Positions 22,310-31,762 of a DNA stretch of 50,185 nucleotides are shown in pieces. The notes below the pieces were generated by a model. The model had not been told where the DNA came from. It was given only the letters and a program-made list of their open reading frames with translations, and did no database searches. Location: NCBI GenBank assembly GCA_026417795.1, contig JAOACP010000008.1:15047-65231 (forward strand). The letters are read 5' to 3'. This DNA is from Thermanaerothrix sp. (GTDB taxonomy: Bacteria > Synergistota > Synergistia > Synergistales > Synergistaceae). The translations under genes were made by a program, and so were the position numbers. Each line of letters opens with the position of its first letter. Position 1 is the first letter of the stretch.

Positions 22310-24571
22310 CTAGCAACCCTTTTCTTCAAGAAGCTTGAAGAGCTTCTCCCCGGTGAGGGGAACCTCGGTACCGAAGACGCCCACCGCGTGCTGAACCGCC
22401 GCAAGGAACGCGGGAGCCCCGCCGTCCATGGGCAGCTCGCCCAATCCCTTAGCCCCGTGGGGACCCACCGGACAGCTGGCGGGCTCCAGCACATCCACCT
22501 TCCACTCCGGGGTGTCCAGGGTGGTGGGGATCAAATAGGCATTAAGGTGCTCCGCGGAGATCTGCCCCTCCGGCGTAAGGGTCATGTCCTCTATGTGGCT
22601 CCAGCCTATGGCCTGCAGAAGCCCTCCGTGGATCTGACCCTCCACCATAACCGGGTGGATGGCCTTGCCTATCTCCGCCACAACCGTGGCCTTCACGGGC
22701 TGCACCTCGAAGGTGTCGGTGTCGACGTCCACCTCTATGGCCTGGGCTATCCAGGAGTAGGCCTTGTAGGCCTCGCCCCGGAAGGCCTCCTGGTCCCACT
22801 GGCCGGTGCATCCCGGCGGCAGGGTTCCGAAGACCTCAAGCTTGCCCCTCTCGGACCTGCAGGCCTTGGCGGCGTCCAGCACGGAGACATCCCCCGCGGG
22901 GGTGGCGAACACCCCGTCCTTGAAGGCCGCACCGCCGTGCTTGGCCTTCAGGAACTCCTCCAGCTCCTTGAGCATGTTCTTGGCGGCCTCCTGCACCACC
23001 CGGCCAACGTACATGGTGCTCCTGGAGGCCACGGTGGGGCCGCTGTTGGGGGTAACCCACGTGTCGGGCCTTGGGCTCTCCACCGCCTCATAGGGAACGT
23101 GAAGGGCCTCGGCGGCTATCATGGGGTGCACCGTGGCTATCCCCTGACCCATGTCGGTGCTGCTGGCGTGGACCTTGAAGATCTCACCGTCGAACTCCAG
23201 CTTAACTATGGTGCCCATGTTGGACTCCCCGGCCCCGGTGAAGCCGCCGCCGTGCATGGCGAGGCTTATGCCTATGCCCCGGCGGACCCGGCCGGTCATC
23301 TTGGCGTACTCCTCCCGCTTCCTGCGGTAATCGGACAGCTCCGCGGCCCTAAGAAGCGCCTCCTTGGCGTGAACCGACTCCTTGAGCACCTGCCCGCAGG
23401 GCATCACGTCCCCTTCCTCCAGCACGTTCTTGAGCTTCACGTCCAAGGGATCCATGCCCAAAATCTGGGCTATCTTGTCCATGTGGCGCTCCATGGCAAA
23501 TATGGACTGCGGCGCGCCGAAACCACGATAGGCCCCGCTGGGCACCATGTTGGTGGCCACCGAAAGGGAGTGGATCGAAACGTTGGGCACCCGATAGCAC
23601 CCGTGGGCGTGCAGGGTTCCCCTCTGCTGCACCACCCGGCTCATGGTGGTAAAGGCCCCGCCGTCCATGATGAACTCTATCTGAAGGGCAGTGAGGGTGC
23701 CGTCCTTCTTCACCCCCGCCTTTATCCTGGTCCTGGAAGGATGCCGTTTAGGAGTACCCTTAAGGTCGTCGGAACGGTCGTAGATGAGCCTCACGGGCTT
23801 GCCGCACGCCAGGGACAGGTTGGCCACCCAAAGGGCTATGGCGGAGGGGAAGTCCTCCTTGCCGCCGAAGCCGCCGCCGGTGGCCGCCTGCCGCACCCTT
23901 ATGCGCTCCGGCTCCCAGCCCAGGGACTGCACCAAGGCGCCGTGGACGTAGTAGGGACACTGCATGGACCCCACCACCTCCAACGTGCCGTCGTCGTGGG
24001 GGATGGCCATCATCCCCTGGGTCTCAAGGTACAGGTGCTCGTGAAGGCCGGTCCTGTAGGTGCCCTCCACTATCACGTCCGCCTCCGCAAACCCCTTCTC
24101 CAGGTCCCCCCGATCTATCCTGTACTCGTCCAGGATGTTGTCCTCTCCCCAAACTATGGCCACCTTGGCAAGGGAGTCCTCGATGGAGAGCACCGGGGTG
24201 AGGGGCTCTATAACCGGCTTAACCGCCTTGAGGGCCGCCTTAAGCGTGGCCTCGTCGGGGGCCGCCACCAGCGCGACCCCCTGGGTGGCGTAGGTCACCT
24301 TCTCCTCCGCCAGGATGGGGAAGTCATCCCGCACCATGTGCACGAAGTTCTTCCCTTTCAGGTCCTTGGCGGTTAGGAAGACCACCTTGGACCAGTCGAA
24401 GGAAGGATCCTTCTCAAAGCCCTTGAGTATGCCGTGCGGAACCGGTGAGCCTATAACAGCCCCCTCCCAGCAGCCCGGTACCTTCATGTCCGCCACGAAC
24501 TGGGCCTTACCCGTGGCCTTCTCAATGCCGTCCTTCCGCGGGACCGAGGTCCCAACAACCTTGCAGGTCAT
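22310..24571 (-). CDS. Mo-hydroxylase molybdopterin subunit (xanthine dehydrogenase family)
   Basis: The 753-residue large subunit shows ATGGGFGGKED (molybdopterin loop), SGAYRGFGAPQ with the conserved Arg, TDMGQGI, and the catalytic Glu in GAKGLGELPMDGG near the C-terminus. It should hydroxylate, or in reverse dehydroxylate, a purine or related heterocycle. Its stop lies 15 nt before the FeS-FAD gene. It follows the Se-type xanthine dehydrogenase gene (gap 53 nt), so the two enzymes are co-transcribed. Substrate differences cannot be read here. Confidence 0.9.
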   Translation of the reverse strand: MTCKVVGTSVPRKDGIEKATGKAQFVADMKVPGCWEGAVIGSPVPHGILKGFEKDPSFDWSKVVFLTAKDLKGKNFVHMVRDDFPILAEEKVTYATQGVALVAAPDEATLKAALKAVKPVIEPLTPVLSIEDSLAKVAIVWGEDNILDEYRIDRGDLEKGFAEADVIVEGTYRTGLHEHLYLETQGMMAIPHDDGTLEVVGSMQCPYYVHGALVQSLGWEPERIRVRQAATGGGFGGKEDFPSAIALWVANLSLACGKPVRLIYDRSDDLKGTPKRHPSRTRIKAGVKKDGTLTALQIEFIMDGGAFTTMSRVVQQRGTLHAHGCYRVPNVSIHSLSVATNMVPSGAYRGFGAPQSIFAMERHMDKIAQILGMDPLDVKLKNVLEEGDVMPCGQVLKESVHAKEALLRAAELSDYRRKREEYAKMTGRVRRGIGISLAMHGGGFTGAGESNMGTIVKLEFDGEIFKVHASSTDMGQGIATVHPMIAAEALHVPYEAVESPRPDTWVTPNSGPTVASRSTMYVGRVVQEAAKNMLKELEEFLKAKHGGAAFKDGVFATPAGDVSVLDAAKACRSERGKLEVFGTLPPGCTGQWDQEAFRGEAYKAYSWIAQAIEVDVDTDTFEVQPVKATVVAEIGKAIHPVMVEGQIHGGLLQAIGWSHIEDMTLTPEGQISAEHLNAYLIPTTLDTPEWKVDVLEPASCPVGPHGAKGLGELPMDGGAPAFLAAVQHAVGVFGTEVPLTGEKLFKLLEEKGC

Positions 24572-24624
24572 CTGCCAATCCCCTCCTGACGCTACGTTAT
24601 GGGCCCTTAGGCCTTCCTCAGGGA

Positions 24625-27186
24625 CTACTTCCTCTTGTCGTACGGGGTACCCTCAAGGGGTAGCACGGTGCGCTCCTTGCCGTCGAACCGCTTGTACGCC
24701 AGGGCGATGGCGGGAGCGGGGGGAACTAAGGATATCTCTCCAACCCCCTTGGCGCCGAAGGCCACTTCCCCTCCCTGGGCGTAGCAGAGCTTCACCTCTA
24801 TGGGAGGCACGTCGGGAGCCCTCCAAAGCCCCAGGGTGCCGTACTTCTTGACCGGGTATCCGCCGGGGGTGGGGAACTCCTCGGTCAGGGCGTAACCCAT
24901 GCCCATGACTATGCCCCCTTCTATCTGACCCTCCATGGACTTGATGTTTATGGGCTGACCCGAGTCGTGGCAGGCCACGTACTTAACCAGCTTGCCCTCC
25001 TCGTCCAGGATGGCCACGTGGGTGGCGTACCCGTAGGCTATGTGGCTCACCGGGTTCGGCTTGTCGGAGCCCATGGGGTCGCTCTTGAAGTCGAACTCCT
25101 GGTAGTAGTCCTTGCCCTCCAGGGCCTCCAGGGACCCGGCGTCCAAGAGGTCCTGACGGAGCAGCTCCGCGCAGCGCCTGGTGGCCTCGCCGGTGAAGAC
25201 CGTCTGCCTGGATGCGGTGCTGGTGCCCGCGTCGGGGGTGAGCTTGGTGTCCGCCGGCATGTGCTGGATCTTGGACACCGGGATGCCGGTCACGTGGCTC
25301 ACTATCTGGGTTGTCATGGTGGCTATGCCCTGTCCCATGCACGCGGCGCTGGTGTATATCTGCACCTTGCCGCCCCTCACCTCTATCCTCACCCTCGACA
25401 CATCGGGGACCCCCACCCCAAGGCCGCTGTTCTTCATGCCGCAGGCTATGCCGGCGTAGGGGCTCGACTCGAAGGCCTCCTTGGCGGCCAGCAGGGTCTC
25501 CTTGAAGCGCACGTCGGGGCCCGCAATCTGGCCGTTGCTCATCACAGCGCCGGGCTCTATGGCGTTCCGCCAACGGATCTCCCAGTAGGAGATACCCACC
25601 TTCTCAGCCAGCAGGTTCAGGTTGCCCTCCACCGCAAAGGCCGACTGGGTGACCCCAAAGCCCCGGAACGCCCCGCAGGGGGGGTTGTTGGTGTAAACCC
25701 CAACGCCCTCTATGTCTATGTTGGGCACCACGTAGGGGCCCCCCGCGTGGGTGCAGGCCCTCTGAAGGACCGGCCCTCCGAGGGAGGTGTAGGCGCCGGT
25801 GTCGGAGGTTATCCTGATCCTGTGGGCCGTAAGGCGGCCGTTCTCGTCGCAGCCGGAGGTTATCTCTATCCGCATGGGATGCCGCTTGGGATGGACCCGG
25901 AGGCTCTCCTCCCTCGTCATGGTGAGCTTAACCGGCTTCTTGGTTATCCAGGCCATGAGGGCCGCATGGTGCTGAACAGACATATCCTCCTTGCCGCCGA
26001 AGCCGCCCCCCACCATGGCGGTGACACACCGTACCTTGTCGGCGGGGATGCCGAGCATGGCGCTGATCTGGCGGTTCTCGTCGTACACCCCCTGGCCTCC
26101 GGTGTAAACCACGATCCCGTCCTCAACGACCTCCGCCAGGGCGGACTCGGGCTCCATGAAGGCGTGGTCCACCCGCTGGGTCTGGTAAACCCTGGTCACC
26201 ACGTGGGCGGACTTGGCGAGCGCCTCGTCCACGTTGCCACGCTTCACGTGGGTCTTGACCTCCACGGTGTTGCCCCAGGGGTGGATCTTCGGGGCGTCCG
26301 GGGCAAGGGCCTCCTCGGGGGTGAGTATGGGCTTTAGCTCCTCGATGTCCACCTTTATGCGCTTAACCGCCTCCCGGGCGGTGTGCACGTCCCTTGCGGC
26401 CACCAGGGCCAGGGCGTCCCCAACGTACCGGGTCTCCTCCCCTTCCGCCACCAGCACGGGCCAGTCCTGCACCAGGTGTCCTATGATCCGCTTGCCCGGG
26501 ATGTCCTTCCAGGTGATAACCGCCTCCACACCCTCCATGGCCTTCGCCTCGGAGACGTCGATCTTCTTCACAAGCCCCCTGGGCACCGGGGAACGGAGAA
26601 CCGCCCCGTAAAGCATCCCCGGAAGCGACAGGTCGTCCACGAACTTGGCCATGCCCAGGACCTTGTCCTTGGCGTCCACCCGGGGCATGGCCTCTCCGAT
26701 CTTCCAAGCCCGGTCCTCCTCCACGGGAACGTAGTTCTCCCGGAAGGCCCAGGCGGCCTTCTCTATGGCGTCCTCGATCTTGACGTAGCCGGTGCAGCGG
26801 CATATGTTGCCCCGGATGGCCTCCTTTATCTCCTTCCTGGTGGGGTTCAGGTTCTGGTCCAGGAGGGCCTTGGCGCTTATGACCATGCCGGGGATGCAGA
26901 AGCCGCACTGAACCGCGCCGGTGGCGCCGAAGGCCCAGGTGTACACCTGCTTCTCCCTCTCCGAGAGCCCCTCCACGGTTACTACCTCCTTGCCGGCCAC
27001 CTGGGAGAGCTTAAGCACGCAGGCCCGGTACTTCTTGCCGTCCACCAGCACCATACAGGTTCCGCAGGCGCCCTCACCACAGCCCTCCTTGGCGGAGGTT
27101 ATGCCCAGGTCCTTCCTAAGGTACTCAAGAAGGTTCCTGTCCTTCTCCTCCCGGTACTCCACGCCGTTGACCTTGAACACGTACAT
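24625..27186 (-). CDS. xdhD: Selenium-dependent xanthine dehydrogenase, FeS-Mo fusion (XdhD-like)
   Basis: The 853-residue protein joins an N-terminal 2Fe-2S module (Cys36/41/44/56 and Cys94/97/129/131) to a complete molybdopterin domain. That domain has VGGGFGGKED, CGAFRGFGVTQ, ACMGQGIATM and the catalytic GAKGVGE. There is no FAD domain. Size, fusion order and the segment DAGTSTASRQTVFTG match the family of selenium-dependent xanthine dehydrogenases to which E. coli XdhD belongs; these carry a labile Se ligand, not selenocysteine. Electrons must go to a separate partner, and YgfK (36190-39435) is a candidate. ATG 27186 directly abuts the dihydropyrimidinase stop. Confidence 0.9.
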   Translation of the reverse strand: MYVFKVNGVEYREEKDRNLLEYLRKDLGITSAKEGCGEGACGTCMVLVDGKKYRACVLKLSQVAGKEVVTVEGLSEREKQVYTWAFGATGAVQCGFCIPGMVISAKALLDQNLNPTRKEIKEAIRGNICRCTGYVKIEDAIEKAAWAFRENYVPVEEDRAWKIGEAMPRVDAKDKVLGMAKFVDDLSLPGMLYGAVLRSPVPRGLVKKIDVSEAKAMEGVEAVITWKDIPGKRIIGHLVQDWPVLVAEGEETRYVGDALALVAARDVHTAREAVKRIKVDIEELKPILTPEEALAPDAPKIHPWGNTVEVKTHVKRGNVDEALAKSAHVVTRVYQTQRVDHAFMEPESALAEVVEDGIVVYTGGQGVYDENRQISAMLGIPADKVRCVTAMVGGGFGGKEDMSVQHHAALMAWITKKPVKLTMTREESLRVHPKRHPMRIEITSGCDENGRLTAHRIRITSDTGAYTSLGGPVLQRACTHAGGPYVVPNIDIEGVGVYTNNPPCGAFRGFGVTQSAFAVEGNLNLLAEKVGISYWEIRWRNAIEPGAVMSNGQIAGPDVRFKETLLAAKEAFESSPYAGIACGMKNSGLGVGVPDVSRVRIEVRGGKVQIYTSAACMGQGIATMTTQIVSHVTGIPVSKIQHMPADTKLTPDAGTSTASRQTVFTGEATRRCAELLRQDLLDAGSLEALEGKDYYQEFDFKSDPMGSDKPNPVSHIAYGYATHVAILDEEGKLVKYVACHDSGQPINIKSMEGQIEGGIVMGMGYALTEEFPTPGGYPVKKYGTLGLWRAPDVPPIEVKLCYAQGGEVAFGAKGVGEISLVPPAPAIALAYKRFDGKERTVLPLEGTPYDKRK

Positions 27187-28572
27187 CTACTCTTCCTCCT
27201 TCCGCCCGCGGCGCAATAGATACCGCCCCGCAGGTTCTTGGCTTTCGAAAACACCCCGGTGATACACCCTGGACCCCCTAAGGTATACGGATACCACCCG
27301 TCCCATAACCTCCCACCCCTCGTAGGGGGTGTAGTCCACCCGCTGGACCTGCTGAGAGGCCCTTACGGTCCATCTGCCCTTGGGGTCGAACACCACAACG
27401 TCCGCGTCGCTGCCGGGCAGCAGTATCCCCTTGCGGGGATAGAGGCCGAATATCCTGGCAGGGGCCGTGGACACCGCGTTGACGAAGGTTCCCAACGATA
27501 TGCGACCCCCGTGAACCCCCTCGGAGTAGAGGAGGGACAGCCTGTGCTCAACTCCCGGAAGGCCGTTGGGAATGCGCCTGAAGTCCTTAAGACCCCTGTC
27601 CTTGTGGCCTATCAGGTTGAAGGAACAGTGGTCCGTGGCCACCACGTCCACGTATCCGCCCTTAAGGTCCCTCCAAAGGGCCTCCACGTCCTCGGAGGAC
27701 CTTAAGGGAGGGGAGCACACGTATGCGGAGGCGTCGCCGTCGGGCAACAGGTACCGCCCTTCGTCCAACGTTAGGTACTGGACGCAGGTCTCCGCCCATA
27801 CCTCATTCCCCCTGTCCTTAAAGGCCCTTATGTGCTCCATGGACTTGGCGGAGCTCACGTGCACCACGTAAAGTGGAGCTCCCACCGCCTCCGCCATGGT
27901 AAGAGCCCGGAACACCGCCTCGGACTCCACGAAGGAGGGGCGGCTTATGGGGTGGTAGCGTGGAGACAGCCTGCCCTCCTTGGCCAGCCTCTCGCTCAAG
28001 GACGCCACCAGGTCCCCGTTCTCGCAGTGAAGGCACAGGACCCCTCCAAGGTCCCTCAAGAGCTCCATCATCCGCATGATCGACCCGTCGTCCAGCTGGA
28101 GGAGCCCCTTGTAGGCCATGTACATCTTGAAGGAGGTTATGCCACCCTTGACCACCTGGGGCAGCTCCCGCTCCACCTCTTCGTTCCAGTCCGTAACCGC
28201 CAGGTGGAAGGCGTAGTCGCAGCAGCACTTTCCACGGGAAAGCCGGCGCCATTCCTCGATGCCCTGCCGGAGGCTCTCCCCCCTGAACTGGGTGGCGTAG
28301 TCGATGATGGTGGTGGTGCCCCCCGCCAGGGCGGCCATGGTGCCGGACTCAAAGTCATCGGCGGTCCTGAAATCCCCGGCAGGAAGGTCGAAGTGGGTGT
28401 GGGGATCCACCCCACCGGGCAGGAGGAGCATGCCCACGCAGTCCACCACCTCATCCCCATCCCTTATGAGGTCATACCCCAGGGAGTGAACCTGTTCCCC
28501 CTCGATTCGAAGGTCCATCCTCACCGCCCCGCCGGGGGACGCCACCAAACCGTCTTTTAGGACTATTCCCAT
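27187..28572 (-). CDS. hyuA: Dihydropyrimidinase/hydantoinase family hydrolase
   Basis: The 461-residue cyclic amidohydrolase has the full binuclear-metal set: His58 and His60 in VDPHTHFD, carboxylated Lys149 in ITSFKMYMAYKG, His182 in LHCEN, His238 in VVHVSSA and Asp314 in ATDHCSF. It opens cyclic ureides such as hydantoins or dihydropyrimidines. In purine-degrading clusters (E. coli hyuA neighbourhood) it is thought to open a ring derived from xanthine or urate. Its stop directly precedes the ATG of the xdhD-like gene, and a hairpin at 28591-28614 separates it from the permease upstream. Confidence 0.92.
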   Translation of the reverse strand: MGIVLKDGLVASPGGAVRMDLRIEGEQVHSLGYDLIRDGDEVVDCVGMLLLPGGVDPHTHFDLPAGDFRTADDFESGTMAALAGGTTTIIDYATQFRGESLRQGIEEWRRLSRGKCCCDYAFHLAVTDWNEEVERELPQVVKGGITSFKMYMAYKGLLQLDDGSIMRMMELLRDLGGVLCLHCENGDLVASLSERLAKEGRLSPRYHPISRPSFVESEAVFRALTMAEAVGAPLYVVHVSSAKSMEHIRAFKDRGNEVWAETCVQYLTLDEGRYLLPDGDASAYVCSPPLRSSEDVEALWRDLKGGYVDVVATDHCSFNLIGHKDRGLKDFRRIPNGLPGVEHRLSLLYSEGVHGGRISLGTFVNAVSTAPARIFGLYPRKGILLPGSDADVVVFDPKGRWTVRASQQVQRVDYTPYEGWEVMGRVVSVYLRGSRVYHRGVFESQEPAGRYLLRRGRKEEE

Positions 28573-28590
28573 GTAAAATCTTCCCTCCCA

Positions 28591-28614
28591 AGGCGGGGCC
28601 TTTCGGCCCCGCCT
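28591..28614 (-). terminator. Intra-operon hairpin
   Basis: A perfect 10-bp stem AGGCGGGGCC/GGCCCCGCCT with a 4-nt loop lies between the permease and dihydropyrimidinase genes. The T-run is poor, so partial termination or mRNA stabilisation is likely. Confidence 0.5.
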
Positions 28615-28635
28615 ACGAAGCTGTGGCTTTAAACC

Positions 28636-29943
28636 CTAGTGAATGCCCACCACCCGGGCCAAGATGAACAAAGCGGCCAAGCAGATCATGACCACGTTGA
28701 GCTCCCGGGCCTTGCCGGTGACGAGCTTGAGCACCACGAAGGACACTATGCCCGCCTCGATTCCCACCGCTATACTGTAGGAGAAGGGCATCATGAAGAA
28801 CGCCAGCATGGCGGGGGCGGTCTCGGTCCAGTCGTCCATCTTGAGCTCCTTAAGGCCCATCATCATGTATATGCCCACCAGGATGAGGGCAGGAGAGGTG
28901 GCGCAGGCGGGGACTATGGACACCAGTGGGCTGAAGAAGGTGGACAGCAGGAACAGCACCGCCACCACCAAAGCGGTAAGGCCCGTGCGGCCTCCCTGCT
29001 CCACGCCGCTGGCGCTCTCGACGAAGGTGGTGACGGTGCTGGTGCCCATCACGGCCCCCGCGGTGGTCCCTATGGCGTCCGCCAGAAGCGCCTCCCGGGC
29101 CTTGGGCAAGCGTCCCTCGGAGTCCAGGAGTCCCCCGCGGCTTGCCACACCCACCAGGGTGCCCACGGTGTCGAAGAAGTCCACGAAGAAGAAGGTGAAC
29201 ATGATGATCCAGAAGCTGGACTGGGCTATCTGGGAGAAGTCCATCTGCATGAAGATGGGGGAAAGGGAGGGGGGCATGGAGACTATGCCGTCCGGCAGCT
29301 TGCTTATGCCCAAGGGGATGGAGACGATGGTGACCGCTATTATCCCCCAAAGAACGCTGCCCTTCACGTGGAAGTGCTCCAGCACCACCATGAGGACCAA
29401 ACCCAAAAGGGCCAGGATGGCGGGCAAGTTGCCCTTGAAGTTGGTCATCTGGACCAACACCGCGTCGTTCTTGACTATTATCCCAGCCCCCTGAAGCCCT
29501 ATGAAGGCGATGAAAAGCCCGATGCCCGCCGATATTCCAAGCTTCAGGGACACCGGTATGGTGTTAACCACCGCCTCCCGGATCCTGGTAAGCGTCAACA
29601 GGATGAATATGATGCCCTCCACGAAGACCGCCGCCAGGGCAACCTTCCAGCTGATGCCCATGCCCAGGACCACGGAGAATGTGAAAAAGGCGTTAAGCCC
29701 CATGCCGGGGGCCAGGGCGAACGGGTAGTTGGCCATGAAGGCCATGCATATGGTGGCAAGGGCAGCGGAAAGACAGGTGGCCACCATCAGGGGCCCGAAG
29801 GGCATGCCGGTCTTCGAAAGGATGCCGGGGTTGACGAAGATGATGTACCCCATGGTCATGAAGGTGGTAAGCCCCGCCAAAAACTCGGTCCTTACGTCGG
29901 TACCTCGTTCGCTCAGCTTGAAAGTCCTCTCCAGCCACTCCAT
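28636..29943 (-). CDS. AzgA-family purine permease (guanine/hypoxanthine/adenine)
   Basis: The 435-residue polytopic permease starts at ATG 29943 after GGGGG. Family hallmarks are the N-terminal RTEFLAGLTTFMTMGYIIFVNP, FALAPGMGLNAFF, FVDFFDTVGTLVGVA and GTSTVTTFVESASGVEQGGRTG. Members of this AzgA/PbuG/GhxQ group import hypoxanthine, guanine or adenine with protons. It sits between adenine deaminase and dihydropyrimidinase, consistent with purine-base uptake. The 95-bp upstream gap is AT-rich, with a possible TAGAAT -10 box, but I find no purine riboswitch core in it. Confidence 0.9.
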   Translation of the reverse strand: MEWLERTFKLSERGTDVRTEFLAGLTTFMTMGYIIFVNPGILSKTGMPFGPLMVATCLSAALATICMAFMANYPFALAPGMGLNAFFTFSVVLGMGISWKVALAAVFVEGIIFILLTLTRIREAVVNTIPVSLKLGISAGIGLFIAFIGLQGAGIIVKNDAVLVQMTNFKGNLPAILALLGLVLMVVLEHFHVKGSVLWGIIAVTIVSIPLGISKLPDGIVSMPPSLSPIFMQMDFSQIAQSSFWIIMFTFFFVDFFDTVGTLVGVASRGGLLDSEGRLPKAREALLADAIGTTAGAVMGTSTVTTFVESASGVEQGGRTGLTALVVAVLFLLSTFFSPLVSIVPACATSPALILVGIYMMMGLKELKMDDWTETAPAMLAFFMMPFSYSIAVGIEAGIVSFVVLKLVTGKARELNVVMICLAALFILARVVGIH

Positions 29944-30038
29944 CAAGACACCCCCTAAGTCTAGTGATGCCGGTAACTAGAAACCTCAACTATTCTACTA
30001 CAAATTTCAGGGTCAGTGGTTAACATAATAATTGTTAT

Positions 30039-31760
30039 CTAAACCCATAAAGGCACCACCCCTCCTTCCTCAAGGTTGACGTACCCCCGGTCGGTGAGCT
30101 TGAGCTGCGGGATCACCGACAGGGACAGGAACGAGAGGGCCATGCAAGGGTGGGGTCCTGAAACTCCTAGATCCCCTATAGCCCGGTCCACCCGCTCCTG
30201 GAGAGCCACCAAATCCGATGTGGACATGTCACACATAAGACCTCCCACCGGAAGGGGCAGCTCCGCCAAGATCTTATCACCCTCCGCCACCACCACGCCG
30301 CCGCCAAGGCGGTTCAGCCGATCCAACACGGTCTTTATGGACCGGTCGTCCATGCCCGCCACCATGGCGTTGTGGGCGTCGTGGGACACGGTGGAACCGA
30401 ATGCACCGGACCTAAGGCCAAGACCCTTGACAAACCCCACCCCAATCCTGCCGGTCCCCCTGTGGTGTTCCCGGCACACCAGCTTGGCAATGTCACCCTC
30501 CCGGGAGGGCACCACGAAACCACCCTCCACAAAAGGCGACACCGCAGCGGAACCGGTAAGCAAGGATCCGGGGGTGAAGAGGATGACCCGCAGCATGGCC
30601 CCCTCCCTTGCTGGAACCGCCAGGTCCTCTACGTCAACCTCGCCAAGCTCAGGCCCCCGGGACAGCAGCAAGGGGCTCAGGACGGATGAAGGGGGTGTTG
30701 TGAGCTTTCCGTCCTCAGCCACCACGCGGCCGTCCTTCAGGACCAGATGAACCTTCATGGACCCTATGGAGTCCACCAGCGCCATGTCCGCCGCAAACCC
30801 CGGCGCTATGGCCCCCCGGCCCTTAAGGCCGAAGTACTCCGCCACCGACAACGTGACCATCCTCACGGCCACAAGGGGGTCGACCCCAAGGGCGCAGAGC
30901 TTTCGCACCTTGTGGTCCATGTGTCCCCTCTCCATGAGGGTCCTGGCGTCCAGGTCGTCGCTGACCGCCATGCAGCGGCAGCACCTGGCGGGGACGTCCC
31001 TCACCAGCGGCGCCAACGCCTCAAGGTCCGGCGCAGCAGACCCCTCCCGCATCATCACCCAGTAGCCTCGGCGCAGCTTCTCAAGGGCCTCCTCCAGCCG
31101 GGTGGCCTCGTGGTCCCCGTCGCAGCCGCTTAAGACGTAAGCGCAAAGCTCCTTGCCGGTAAGCCCCGGTGCGTGGGCGGTCAAGGGCATGCCCTCGAAG
31201 ACCTGGATCTTCTCCCAGACCTCCCGGTCCCCGGAGAGCACCCCAGGATAGTTCATCATCTCCCCCAGGTGCTGGCAGTACCCCCCATCCCTAAGGGCCC
31301 TGAGCTCCTTTGATCCCATGGGAGCCTTGCAGGTCTCGAACTCCGAGGCGGGCACGCAGGAGGGACACCCAAGGTACACGTCCAAAGGCAGATTTCTCGA
31401 GGACTCGAACATGCCCATCACGCCCTCAGGACCCAACACGTTGGCTATCTCGTGGGGATCCGCGAAGACCGCCGAAGTACCCCGGGGGACCACCGCCTCG
31501 GCGAAACGGGAGGGCACCATCCAGGAGCTCTCTATGTGCACGTGTCCGTCCATCATGCCGGGGATCAGGGTCATGCCATGGGCGTCCAAGGTCTTATGAC
31601 CCTGGTAGCCGAAGCCAACCCCCACTATCACCCCGTCCTTCACCGCCACCTCCGCATCCTCCAGCTCCATGGAGAACAGGTTGGCCACCTTGGCGCCCCG
31701 GATCACCAGGTCGCAAGGCTCATCGCCCAGGGCGAACGGGAGAAGACCCCTCTTGGTCAT
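30039..31760 (-). CDS. ade: Adenine deaminase
   Basis: The 573-residue AdeC-type amidohydrolase has MMDGHVHIESSWMVP (HxH), FADPHEIANVLG, APGLTGKEL, VSDDLDARTL and the C-terminal SHDAHNAMVAG and LPLPVGGLMCD segments typical of bacterial Ade. It converts adenine to hypoxanthine plus ammonia with a binuclear metal site, feeding the xanthine dehydrogenases. It starts at ATG 31760 two nucleotides after the deaminase stop, with only a weak SD (GGTGGT), so coupling is likely. Confidence 0.94.
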   Translation of the reverse strand: MTKRGLLPFALGDEPCDLVIRGAKVANLFSMELEDAEVAVKDGVIVGVGFGYQGHKTLDAHGMTLIPGMMDGHVHIESSWMVPSRFAEAVVPRGTSAVFADPHEIANVLGPEGVMGMFESSRNLPLDVYLGCPSCVPASEFETCKAPMGSKELRALRDGGYCQHLGEMMNYPGVLSGDREVWEKIQVFEGMPLTAHAPGLTGKELCAYVLSGCDGDHEATRLEEALEKLRRGYWVMMREGSAAPDLEALAPLVRDVPARCCRCMAVSDDLDARTLMERGHMDHKVRKLCALGVDPLVAVRMVTLSVAEYFGLKGRGAIAPGFAADMALVDSIGSMKVHLVLKDGRVVAEDGKLTTPPSSVLSPLLLSRGPELGEVDVEDLAVPAREGAMLRVILFTPGSLLTGSAAVSPFVEGGFVVPSREGDIAKLVCREHHRGTGRIGVGFVKGLGLRSGAFGSTVSHDAHNAMVAGMDDRSIKTVLDRLNRLGGGVVVAEGDKILAELPLPVGGLMCDMSTSDLVALQERVDRAIGDLGVSGPHPCMALSFLSLSVIPQLKLTDRGYVNLEEGGVVPLWV

Positions 31761-31762
31761 GG

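Noticed and set aside
22388-24376. Plus-strand open frame of 662 codons opposite a Mo subunit; similar long antisense frames at 44806-47016, 24967-26337 and 28639-29958
   Set aside because: These are mirrors of GC-rich coding sequence on the minus strand. Their translations are His/Gly/Val-rich with no motifs and no SD.
24625-27186. In-frame selenocysteine in the Se-dependent xanthine dehydrogenase
   Set aside because: The frame has no internal TGA, and this family carries selenium as a labile cofactor.
29944-30038. Purine riboswitch before the AzgA-type permease
   Set aside because: The region is AT-rich, but the conserved purine-aptamer core and paired loops are not present.
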